This document shows positions 1 to 5,745 of a stretch of DNA of 6,737 bases, piece by piece. Positions within the stretch are counted from its first letter, which is position 1. Each line of letters starts with the position of its first letter. The notes below the pieces were generated by a model, which did not search any database, was not told the DNA's origin, and saw only the letters and a list, made by a program, of their open reading frames with translations. The position numbers and the translations under genes were made by a program. The stretch is from DASRSE01 sp035656655 (GTDB taxonomy: Bacteria; Planctomycetota; Planctomycetia; Pirellulales; DASRSE01), in NCBI GenBank assembly GCA_035656655.1, contig DASRSE010000268.1:1-6737 (forward strand), written 5' to 3'.

Positions 1-543
1 CGGATGAGCTTGATCTTGGCCCAGTACGATCTGACCTTCTCGATTTCCGCGGCCGGAGACGTGATCAAATTCATCCCCCTGCCTGCCGCGCCGGTCCTGA
101 CGCGGACCTCTCCGGTCGGCGCGAATCTCGCGGCCGCGGCCGATCGCGCAAAACGCGCGGCGCCTGCGGCCGAATGTTCCACGGCCGGAGCGAAGCTGAC
201 CGTGACCGCCTCGGCGGAAGATCAAGATCGCGTGGCCGCCGCTTTGAAAGGCGCTTCGTCGCAGAAAACGGCCGCCAAGGAAACGAAGAAAATCGACAAG
301 CTCGCCGCGCAAAACGTTCCGGTGGGCAAACTGCTAACCGCCTTGGGACAAAAACTCGACCTCAAAGTTGAACTCGACGAGGCGGCGATTCGCGCTGCTG
401 GAATTTCGCTCGACCAATTGGTTAGCGTAAACGTGCAGAACGGGACGCTGGACGACGTCTTTCGAGCCGCCACCATGCGAACCGGTCTCGGCTATCGACT
501 GCATGAGAAGTCGGTCGAAGTCTTTCCGGTCGACAAAAAGTAA
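1..543 (+). CDS. STN-module protein of unknown function, C-terminal part (5' end outside window)
   Basis: The reading frame is open from the first base, so the real start is probably upstream; the ATG at 4 is unlikely to be the start. Numbering from that Met, residues 104-175 read like an STN module (the short domain at the N terminus of secretins and TonB receptors). They contain VPVGKLLTALGQKLDLKVEL, then a segment ending in VNVQNGTLDDVF, then a strand-turn-strand end GYRLHEKSVEVFP. Residues 4-25 (LILAQYDLTFSI, then GDVIKFIP) look like the tail of a preceding copy of the same module. Residues 40-100 form an Ala/Lys-rich linker holding a short LTVTASAEDQDRVAAALKG unit. STN modules usually sit in envelope proteins, but no secretin barrel follows here: the protein stops three residues after the module. 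Planctomycetes have many STN proteins of unknown role. The domain call is moderately sure; the function is unknown. Confidence 0.6.
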   Translation, partial: RMSLILAQYDLTFSISAAGDVIKFIPLPAAPVLTRTSPVGANLAAAADRAKRAAPAAECSTAGAKLTVTASAEDQDRVAAALKGASSQKTAAKETKKIDKLAAQNVPVGKLLTALGQKLDLKVELDEAAIRAAGISLDQLVSVNVQNGTLDDVFRAATMRTGLGYRLHEKSVEVFPVDKK

Positions 544-573
544 GCGTTCCCGTGACTGGGAGAATGCCGCTGG

Positions 574-593
574 GCGCGCCCGCGACGGCGCGC
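574..593 (+). terminator. GC-rich hairpin after the STN gene, possible terminator
   Basis: A perfect 7-bp stem (GCGCGCC with GGCGCGC) closes a 6-base loop. It starts 31 bases after the stop codon of the upstream gene. The sequence after it is GGTGCAAATTT, so there is no proper U-tract. It may stop or stabilise the 3' end of the upstream transcript, but it is not a textbook intrinsic terminator. Confidence 0.3.
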
Positions 594-634
594 GGTGCAA
601 ATTTGGCGGGTGGCCTCGGCGCGATCGCCGATGA

Positions 635-660
635 GGAACCGGATTTGTCCGGCCGGTTCC
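635..660. repeat. 8-bp perfect inverted repeat, possible hairpin
   Basis: GGAACCGG (635-642) is matched by CCGGTTCC (653-660) around a 10-base centre. A competing shorter hairpin is possible inside it (CCGGA 639-643 with TCCGG 648-652, loop TTTG). No T-run follows, so termination is not indicated. The role is unknown. Confidence 0.35.
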
Positions 661-784
661 ACGGCGCTAGTCGCGGCCGACTCGGCAGACGATCCAAGCC
701 AGGCTTTCTGTTAGCGTCTGGCGGTACGGGGCGAGCGATTCCGCGGCGCCCTCCGTTCGTCGGCCCCGCGCCGCTTAGGACGGC

Positions 785-812
785 TTGCCGGCAAGATAAT
801 TTTAGGTACTAT
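785..812 (+). promoter_or_regulatory. Possible sigma70-like promoter for tRNA-Phe
   Basis: TTGCCG at 785-790 (4 of 6 to TTGACA) and TACTAT at 807-812 (4 of 6 to TATAAT) are separated by 16 bases, inside the only AT-rich patch upstream of the tRNA. Transcription would begin near 819, giving a leader of about 35 bases before the tRNA at 855. The -35 box lies within the perfect palindrome CTTGCCGGCAAG (784-795), which could be an operator or chance. Placement by eye only. Confidence 0.35.
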
Positions 813-854
813 GGAGCGTATTCCAGTTGGCAGCCGGCCCGCGCCGGTCGCATT

Positions 855-927
<73 letters not shown>

Positions 928-947
928 CTCCGCTCTTGGCAAACATG

Positions 948-965
948 CCGCCGCTTTTTCGGCGG
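948..965 (+). terminator. Hairpin 20 bases after tRNA-Phe, possible 3'-end or terminator element
   Basis: CCGCCG (948-953) pairs with CGGCGG (960-965) around the loop CTTTTT. The T-run is in the loop rather than after the stem; the next T-run (983-989) is 18 bases downstream. It could mark the end of the tRNA precursor, but it departs from the normal terminator layout. Confidence 0.3.
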
Positions 966-1153
966 TGCATCCTCGTTCGGCCTATTTTTCCGTTTCGCGG
1001 ACGCTTGTCGTTTCTATCCGCGCGGTTCGATCAGTAATTCGGCGAAGCGAAGGGTGGTCTAATGCGGAACCGGGTGGCCTGCTTGGATGGCTTGCCCTGA
1101 CCGGTTTTTGAATCTTGCTGCGTCTGCTGAATTCTTCCGACGCTCAAAGTGCC

Positions 1154-1747
1154 ATGTCGTTCGAGGACCTGCTGACGCGCGGCTTTGCCTGGCTGGCGCT
1201 GGCGGGCTATGGCGTGGCGACTGCTGTTCGGCTGAATCTCCTGGGCCGTTGGCCCGCCGCTGCGGGTGCGAGGTCAAAACGTGCCGAAGAATCGCCGGTT
1301 CCAGAATCCGAACGATCTCGCTGGCGCGTGGCGCGGGGGGCCTGGACCGTTGGCTGTGCGATGTATCTGGCGCACGTGCTGTGCGCCTATCATTTCGTCC
1401 ATCATTGGAGCCATGCCGCGGCCCTCGAATTCACCGCTCGACGGACGGAGGAAACGATCGGCTGGTCCTGGGGTGGCGGGCTGTACGTCAATCACCTGCT
1501 CATGCTGGTCTGGGTCGTGGACGCGTTTCTGTGGTGGAAAAATGGCCCAACTTGGCCCTTGCGCCGCAGTCGCTGGAGCGACTGGAGCGTACAATTCTTT
1601 CTCGCGTTCATGTGGATCAATGCGACGATCGTGTTTGGCGCGGGTCCGATTCGCTGGGTCGGATGCGCTATCGCGGCGGCCCTGGCGCTGGTCTGGCTAG
1701 CTTCCTGGCGTCGCCGACCGCAGACCGCCGCGCCGCGCGACTGCTAG
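1154..1747 (+). CDS. Uncharacterised five-helix membrane protein with a histidine cluster
   Basis: From the ATG at 1154 this is a 197-residue protein. Hydrophobic stretches suggest about five membrane helices: residues 10-30, 62-84, 106-128, 144-165 and 167-186. A charged Arg/Glu/Ser-rich loop (about 40-61) follows the first, and an Arg-rich C-terminal tail follows the last. The end of helix 2 reads AHVLCAYHFVHHWSHAAA, giving H74, H80, H83, H84 and H87; H114 lies in helix 3 (YVNHLLMLVW). The i, i+3, i+4, i+7 spacing of H80-H87 would put several histidines on one helix face, as in metal or heme sites. The protein is also unusually rich in Trp. From memory it resembles an uncharacterised planctomycete family, but I cannot name a function. 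An upstream in-frame TTG at 1115 would add 13 residues; ATG 1154 is preferred because helix 1 then begins near the N terminus. No clear ribosome binding site precedes either start. Confidence 0.75.
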   Translation: MSFEDLLTRGFAWLALAGYGVATAVRLNLLGRWPAAAGARSKRAEESPVPESERSRWRVARGAWTVGCAMYLAHVLCAYHFVHHWSHAAALEFTARRTEETIGWSWGGGLYVNHLLMLVWVVDAFLWWKNGPTWPLRRSRWSDWSVQFFLAFMWINATIVFGAGPIRWVGCAIAAALALVWLASWRRRPQTAAPRDC

Positions 1748-1796
1748 CACGCCGTTGCGGATTCCATGCGCTGCGAGCGAGATTCAGGCACGGGTG

Positions 1797-1830
1797 AGCC
1801 GATGAGGAAAGCGCCCATCGGTTCGGTTTT
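1797..1830 (+). terminator. Candidate intrinsic terminator between the membrane-protein gene and recO
   Basis: The stem pairs 1797-1804 (AGCCGATG) with 1816-1823 (CATCGGTT): eight pairs including one G-T wobble. Two further G-C pairs are possible inside the loop (GG 1806-1807 with CC 1814-1815). The tail CGGTTTT ends in a T4 run at 1827-1830. It lies 49 bases past the membrane gene's stop codon and 36 bases before recO, which suggests recO starts a new transcript. The T-run is short and offset by three bases, hence moderate confidence. Confidence 0.4.
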
Positions 1831-1866
1831 GCTGCACGACCGCTTTTTGCCTAAGTTCCAACTGCC

Positions 1867-2619
1867 ATGTCAACCGAAAAGGCCATAGCGCTGGTGCTGC
1901 GTGTCGTCGAATTCAGCGAAACCAGCAGCGTTGTCACGCTGTTTACTCGCGAATTTGGCAAGGTGCGGGGCTTGGCCAAGGGAGCACGCCGCCCGAAAGG
2001 ACCTTTCGAGTCTGCCCTTGACCTACTGAGCCTTTGTCGAATAGTGTTCCTGCGCAAATCGTCCGATGCGCTCGACTTGCTCACCGAAGCAAAGCTCGAG
2101 CGACGATTCCGGCCCGCCGACCGCGACTTGTCTAGTCTTTACGCGGGCTACTACGTGGCGGAGTTGTTGGATGAAATGACGCATGACTACGAACCGATTC
2201 CGGAGTTGTTTGATTCAGCCAGCGACACGTTGCAGGCCTTGGCCCGCGGCGGCGCCGTGGCCAACGGACTGTTGCGATTCGAGCTGACGGCGCTGCGTGT
2301 GCTGGGCCACCTGCCGGCACTGGTTCAGTGCGCGGAATGCGGCAGCCCGGTCCCGGCGACCGGTCGCATCGCGTTCAGCCAACTGGCCGGAGGCGTGTTG
2401 TGCGTGAATTGCCGTGGTGGAAAGAAACAAGTCGTGTCGGTGAGCGCCGGGGTGATTCGCGCCTTGGCGCTGTTCGCCGATCCGGTGAGTGAAGTTTGGC
2501 AGCGATTGGAACTTGATCGCTCGACGCGCGGCGAATTGCGCGGCGTTATGAATCGCTTTTTATACGGATTGCTCGGTAAAAAACTGACGATGCACGCCTA
2601 CCTTAACTTGGGCTCGTAG
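1867..2619 (+). CDS. recO: DNA repair and recombination mediator RecO
   Basis: RecO works with RecR (and RecF) in the cytoplasm to load RecA onto SSB-coated single-stranded DNA during gap repair, and can anneal complementary strands. The 250-residue length is normal for the family. The N-terminal OB-fold is residues 1-80, with the typical opening TEKAIALVLRVVEFSETSSV, then TLFTREFGKVRGLAKGARRPKG. A helical domain follows, containing YAGYYVAELLDEMTHDYEP (92-110) and FELTALRVLGHLP (138-150). A zinc-finger-like knuckle follows with two CxxC pairs, C155/C158 and C179/C182; some family members lack it. The C-terminal helices end in MNRFLYGLLGKKL, typical of RecO. No Shine-Dalgarno precedes the ATG. 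The start is supported by alignment of the N terminus with the family pattern. It is probably the first gene of a recO to folP transcript. Confidence 0.95.
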   Translation: MSTEKAIALVLRVVEFSETSSVVTLFTREFGKVRGLAKGARRPKGPFESALDLLSLCRIVFLRKSSDALDLLTEAKLERRFRPADRDLSSLYAGYYVAELLDEMTHDYEPIPELFDSASDTLQALARGGAVANGLLRFELTALRVLGHLPALVQCAECGSPVPATGRIAFSQLAGGVLCVNCRGGKKQVVSVSAGVIRALALFADPVSEVWQRLELDRSTRGELRGVMNRFLYGLLGKKLTMHAYLNLGS

Positions 2620-2661
2620 CGTCGGATCGCAACTTTTTCTCGTCTTTTCCACAATCTATTC

Positions 2662-2674
2662 GTTCGGACCGAAC
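2662..2674. promoter_or_regulatory. Perfect dyad just upstream of the BamD-like gene start
   Basis: GTTCGG (2662-2667) and CCGAAC (2669-2674) are exact inverted copies around a single A. The site ends four bases before the ATG at 2679, in the 59-bp gap after recO. Such a compact dyad could be a protein-binding site. As RNA it could form only a 5-bp stem with a 3-base loop. A regulatory role is inference. Confidence 0.3.
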
Positions 2675-2678
2675 ACGG

Positions 2679-3980
2679 ATGTTCACCGTTTCTCGCGCGC
2701 TCCAATGTGGCTGGCTCCTGTGCAGCGGACTCTTGGTCCTGAGCGGCCCAGGTTGCGCGAGCAAATACGTCGCGACTCCGCCGGCCATCGCCGCGGCCGC
2801 GCCGGGAGGGGCCATCGGCGAACGATTCCCCGACCCGGACCCGCGCTATTTGCCGCCGCCGTCGACCGATGGCGGTTCAGGCTGGGGGATATTCTCGACC
2901 GAGGCGATTTCGAATTCTTACAAGAGCGCAATGGGCCGGCTGCCCAATCATGTCGAAGCGCGGCAGTTGTACGCCGATGGCGAGATTCTGTTCAAGCAGC
3001 AAAAGTACGACGATGCCGCCAAACTGTATGCCAAGGCGGCGATCAAATGGCCCGATTCGCCGCTGGAAGAAGACGCCTTCTTCTTTCAGTCGGAGTGCCA
3101 ATTCTTCGCCGACCGCTATTCCAAGGCGAACGACAATTACAGTTTGCTGTTGAAGAAGTATCCCAGCTCGCGCTATCTCGATCAAGCGATTGCGCGGCAA
3201 TTTGCGATTGCCGAGTATTGGGAAAAGACCGAGCGCAAAAACCCGCATTGGATTGTCACGCCGAACTTTCTGGACAAGACGCGGCCCTGGTTCGACACCG
3301 AAGGGAACGCCTTGGCGACCTGGGATCATGTACGGCTAAAGGACCCGACCGGTCCGCTCGCGGATAGCGCGATCATGGCGACCGCCAACGCTCACTTTCT
3401 CGATGGCCACTGGGAAGAAGCCGACTACTACTACACTTTGATTCGCAAGGACTACCCGAAGAGCCGCTTTCAGGTGCAGGCGCACCTGCTCGACCTCCAA
3501 GCGAAGTTGAAAAAATATCAAGGGCCCGAATACGATTCCGCGCCGCTCAAAGAGGCGGATGAGTTGATTACGCAAATGCTTCGCCAATTCCCCAACGAAT
3601 TGCAAGGCGAACGCGATCGCTTGCTGGCCGCCAAGACGGATGTTCGCGGTCAACTGGCGCGGCGCGATTGGCAACGGGCCGAATACTATGCCAAGGGCGA
3701 GTATTATGGCGCCGCCAAGGTTTATTACGCGTCGCTGGTCAAGGAATTTCCGAACTCGAACTATGCGAACCTGGCCCAAGAGCGAATCAACGCCTATCAC
3801 GGTAAACCGGACGTGCCGCTGAGCAACTATGAATACGTGAAAGATATTCTGACCGGACAGAATCCGGCGAACGTGGCGAAGGCCGCGCCGGCAACGACTC
3901 CGACGAAGACCGCGCCGATCGATGTCGCGACCGGCCAGAATGCGGCCGGACAAACGACCGAAGGCACGACGCAGCGATAG
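2679..3980 (+). CDS. BamD/YfiO-like tetratricopeptide-repeat outer-membrane assembly lipoprotein
   Basis: This 433-residue protein is predicted to be a lipoprotein. A hydrophobic segment (about 8-21) leads to LSGPGC, with C26 the likely lipidated residue, although Gly and Pro at -3 and -2 are unusual for a lipobox. TPR-like units are visible at 98-128 (YADGEILFKQQKYDDAAKLY), 131-165 (the AFFFQSECQFFADRYSKA region, then LLLKKYPSS), 228-262 (SAIMATANAHFLDGHWEEAD, then IRKDYPKS) and 330-362 (AEYYAKGEYYGAAKVYYASL, then KEFPNS). The last unit strongly recalls the C-terminal TPR of BamD, the lipoprotein that helps BamA insert beta-barrels into the outer membrane. BamD of proteobacteria is about 245 residues. 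The extra length here is a Pro/Gly-rich N-terminal spacer (31-70), an insertion at 183-227 between TPR units, and a Thr/Ala-rich tail (396-433). The neighbour lptE supports an outer-membrane role. Other TPR adaptors (CpoB/YbgF-like) cannot be excluded. No Shine-Dalgarno is seen. Confidence 0.8.
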   Translation: MFTVSRALQCGWLLCSGLLVLSGPGCASKYVATPPAIAAAAPGGAIGERFPDPDPRYLPPPSTDGGSGWGIFSTEAISNSYKSAMGRLPNHVEARQLYADGEILFKQQKYDDAAKLYAKAAIKWPDSPLEEDAFFFQSECQFFADRYSKANDNYSLLLKKYPSSRYLDQAIARQFAIAEYWEKTERKNPHWIVTPNFLDKTRPWFDTEGNALATWDHVRLKDPTGPLADSAIMATANAHFLDGHWEEADYYYTLIRKDYPKSRFQVQAHLLDLQAKLKKYQGPEYDSAPLKEADELITQMLRQFPNELQGERDRLLAAKTDVRGQLARRDWQRAEYYAKGEYYGAAKVYYASLVKEFPNSNYANLAQERINAYHGKPDVPLSNYEYVKDILTGQNPANVAKAAPATTPTKTAPIDVATGQNAAGQTTEGTTQR

Positions 3981-4038
3981 GCCCCGAGCGGGCCGCCGCC
4001 TCGTCCGCCGGCCGCATCCCCCAGTACGACCACGCATC

Positions 4039-4590
4039 ATGCTCACTGGCGCCTCGCGCATTACCCGCCGAGATTTCACGCGTTCGGTGCTTGCCGGCGG
4101 GCTGTTGGCATGCGCCGGTTGCGCCGGCTACCAGTTTGGCAATCAGACGCTCTATCCGAGCGATATCCACACGGTGTTTGTGCCGGTGTTTGAAAGCGAC
4201 AGCTTTCGCCGCGACTTGGGCGAGCGCTTGACCGAAGCCGTCGTCAAAGAGATCGAACTAAAAACGCCCTATAAGGTCGTCGGCTCGCCCAACGCCGACA
4301 GCATCCTCTCCGGCCGGATCGTTTCCGACAAAAAGGGAGTTCTGGCCGAGACAATCAATGGAGACGTGCGAGAGCTGGAACTGAGCATGACGGTCAAAGT
4401 GAATTGGGTAAACCGCAAAGGGAATCTCGTCGGTCGCGGGCAACCCGGCGCCGGGCCGGGCGAATTTGCCACGGTCACGGCGACCGCCAATGATGTTCCG
4501 GAGTTCGGCCGCTCCATCGCTACGACGCAGCAAGTGCTGATCGAACGGCTCGCGCGGCAGATCGTCGCCTTGATGGAATCTCCGTGGTAA
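4039..4590 (+). CDS. lptE: LptE-like LPS-assembly lipoprotein
   Basis: LptE partners the LptD barrel, acting as its plug, in delivering lipopolysaccharide to the outer-membrane surface. From ATG 4039 the protein has 183 residues, within the normal LptE range. After the signal the family opening is clear: CAGYQFGNQTLYPSDIHTVF, then VPVFES, then FRRDLGERLTEAVVKEIELK and TPYKVV. ADSILSGRIV follows at about 86-95, and the C-terminal helix ends in QQVLIERLARQIVALMESPW. The signal peptide has a twin-arginine-like motif TRRDF (residues 9-13), a short hydrophobic stretch and two candidate lipidated cysteines, C25 (LLAC) and C28 (CAGC). The frame stays open upstream to an ATG at 3922, but that would overlap the preceding gene and add an Arg/Pro-rich leader, so 4039 is preferred. 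It lies 58 bp after the BamD-like gene and 9 bp before folP, so co-transcription is likely. Confidence 0.85.
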   Translation: MLTGASRITRRDFTRSVLAGGLLACAGCAGYQFGNQTLYPSDIHTVFVPVFESDSFRRDLGERLTEAVVKEIELKTPYKVVGSPNADSILSGRIVSDKKGVLAETINGDVRELELSMTVKVNWVNRKGNLVGRGQPGAGPGEFATVTATANDVPEFGRSIATTQQVLIERLARQIVALMESPW

Positions 4591-4599
4591 GATCGGAGC

Positions 4600-5580
4600 A
4601 TGAACCCGCCTCCGGATGACGTTGCTCGCCCGCCTGAAGTCGCTCGTACCGCGGCGGCCGGCTCCTCTTCGGCAGAGACCGACGCGGCACTTTTCCACGC
4701 AACGTCAACTCGGGCGACCGCTTGGCAACTTCGCACGCGGCGGTTGGAGCTTTCCGCGCGCCCGCTCGTGATGGGCATCTTGAACATCACGCCCGATTCG
4801 TTCTCCGACGGCGGACGATTTTTCTCGGCAGCGGCGGCAATCGAGCAAGGCCGCCGATTGGCCGAAGCCGGGGCCGACTTGCTCGATATGGGGGGTGAAA
4901 GTTCGCGGCCGTATGCCACCCCGGTCGCGCTCGACGAAGAATTGCGCCGCGTCTTGCCGGTGGTGCAAGCGCTCCGCCAAGCGGTGACCATTCCGCTCTC
5001 GATCGACACGACTAAGCCGGCCATCGCCCGCGCGGCTATCGAAGCCGGCGCCGAGATCATCAACGACATCAGCGGTTTTTCCGCGCCGGAAATGCTCGCT
5101 CTGGCCGCGCAGAGCCGCGCCGGCGTTTGCGCCATGCACATGCAAGGAACGCCGGCCACAATGCAAGATGCTCCGGTTTACGCGGACGTCGTGGCCGAGG
5201 TCGGCGCATTTCTGCGCGAGCGCCGCGAGGCGCTGTTGGCCGCCGGAGTCACGCGCGAGCGGATCTGCCTCGATCCGGGGATCGGATTTGGCAAGACGCA
5301 TGCCCACAACATCGCCCTAATGGCCCATTGCTGGAGGCTGCACTCGCTCGGCTGCCCCCTCCTCGTGGGCCATTCGCGCAAAGGATTCATCGGCAAGCTC
5401 AGCGGCAATTCAACTCCCGAGCAGACCGCCGGGACGCTGGCGGCGAGCTTGGCGCTGGCCGCACAAGGGGTGCAAATTCTCCGCGTGCACGACGTCGCGG
5501 CGACGCGCGAGGCCCTGAGTGTCTTCGCCGCTTGTTGCCCGCCGCTGGAGCCACCAGCGCCCGGCGAGAAGCGATCGTAA
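4600..5580 (+). CDS. folP: Dihydropteroate synthase
   Basis: FolP condenses 6-hydroxymethyl-7,8-dihydropterin pyrophosphate with p-aminobenzoate to give dihydropteroate, a step of folate synthesis in the cytoplasm and the target of sulfonamides. The TIM-barrel motifs appear in order: MGILNITPDSFSDGG (58-72), MGGESSRP (97-104), SIDTTKP (134-140), INDISGF (154-160), MHMQGTP (179-185), DPGIGFGK (225-232), GHSRKGFIGKL (257-267) and RVHDV (295-299). All the binding residues I can place (N62, R103, D136, N155, D225, K261, R295, H297) are present. The protein has 326 residues, longer than the usual 270-300, through an Ala/Pro/Ser-rich N-terminal extension of about 40 residues. No other in-frame start codon occurs before residue 49, so ATG 4600 stands. 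Ser-102 replaces the common Thr, and Tyr-105 the common Gly, next to the sulfonamide-contacting loop. The start lies 9 bp after lptE, in the same frame. Confidence 0.95.
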   Translation: MNPPPDDVARPPEVARTAAAGSSSAETDAALFHATSTRATAWQLRTRRLELSARPLVMGILNITPDSFSDGGRFFSAAAAIEQGRRLAEAGADLLDMGGESSRPYATPVALDEELRRVLPVVQALRQAVTIPLSIDTTKPAIARAAIEAGAEIINDISGFSAPEMLALAAQSRAGVCAMHMQGTPATMQDAPVYADVVAEVGAFLRERREALLAAGVTRERICLDPGIGFGKTHAHNIALMAHCWRLHSLGCPLLVGHSRKGFIGKLSGNSTPEQTAGTLAASLALAAQGVQILRVHDVAATREALSVFAACCPPLEPPAPGEKRS

Positions 5581-5584
5581 CTAC

Positions 5585-5602
5585 GGCTGCGGCAAGCCTT
5601 TT
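5585..5602 (+). terminator. Short hairpin with T-run after folP, possible terminator
   Basis: GGCT (5585-5588) pairs with AGCC (5595-5598) around a 6-base loop and is followed directly by TTTT (5599-5602), five bases after the folP stop codon. The stem has only four pairs, so this is weak as an intrinsic terminator. A second, stronger hairpin without a T-run follows at 5611-5629. Together they may mark the end of the recO to folP transcript. Confidence 0.3.
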
Positions 5603-5610
5603 GGGCCGTT

Positions 5611-5629
5611 TGCTGCCGCGCGGCAAGCA
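5611..5629. repeat. Hairpin sharing a 9-base direct repeat with the preceding element
   Basis: TGCTGCC (5611-5617) pairs with GGCAAGCA (5622-5629) with one bulged A and a GCGC loop. The sequence GCGGCAAGC occurs at both 5589-5597 and 5620-5628, a 9-base direct repeat with a 31-base period. Its purpose is unknown; RNA stabilisation or termination between folP and proA is possible. Confidence 0.3.
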
Positions 5630-5640
5630 GGAGATCGCTG

Positions 5641-5669
5641 TTGACGCTCTGGGGCGATTCAACGATACT
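5641..5669 (+). promoter_or_regulatory. Sigma70-like promoter for proA
   Basis: TTGACG at 5641-5646 matches the -35 consensus at 5 of 6 positions. GATACT at 5664-5669 matches the -10 consensus at 4 of 6, and the spacer is the ideal 17 bases. Transcription would start near 5676, leaving a leader of about 70 bases before the proA ATG. It lies in the 165-bp gap after folP, which fits proA being transcribed independently. Called by eye. Confidence 0.45.
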
Positions 5670-5745
5670 TCAACACGGCGGATCGAGGTTTTATTCGCCA
5701 GAATTTGCCCTGTTTTGGCCCTCTTCTTGGTCTGCGAGCACGCCG

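Larger units (their letters stand above)
544..854. other. Gene-free stretch between the STN protein and tRNA-Phe
   Basis: I find no convincing gene in these 311 bases. An open frame on the + strand runs from 552 through the tRNA to 1037, but its protein is Arg/Gly/Pro-rich with no recognisable motif, and it would translate the tRNA gene. The stretch holds two GC-rich hairpins (574-593 and 635-660), a 12-bp palindrome (784-795) and a possible promoter for the tRNA (785-812). These are described separately. Confidence 0.6.

Noticed and set aside
1087..1797. + strand open frame of 236 codons overlapping the membrane-protein gene in another frame
   Set aside because: Its protein is Arg/Cys/Gly-rich and motif-free, while the overlapping frame gives clear membrane helices.
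1829..1857. Possible recO promoter TTGCTG-17-TAAGTT
   Set aside because: Only 3 of 6 matches in each box, and it overlaps the T-run of the candidate terminator; too weak to call.
3922..4038. Upstream in-frame ATG start for lptE
   Set aside because: It would overlap the end of the BamD-like gene by 59 bases and put a 39-residue Arg/Pro-rich leader before a good lipoprotein signal at 4039.
4269..5159. Long open frame on the - strand (296 codons) opposite lptE and folP
   Set aside because: It spans two well-recognised + strand genes, and its Ser/Ala/Arg-rich protein has no recognisable motif.
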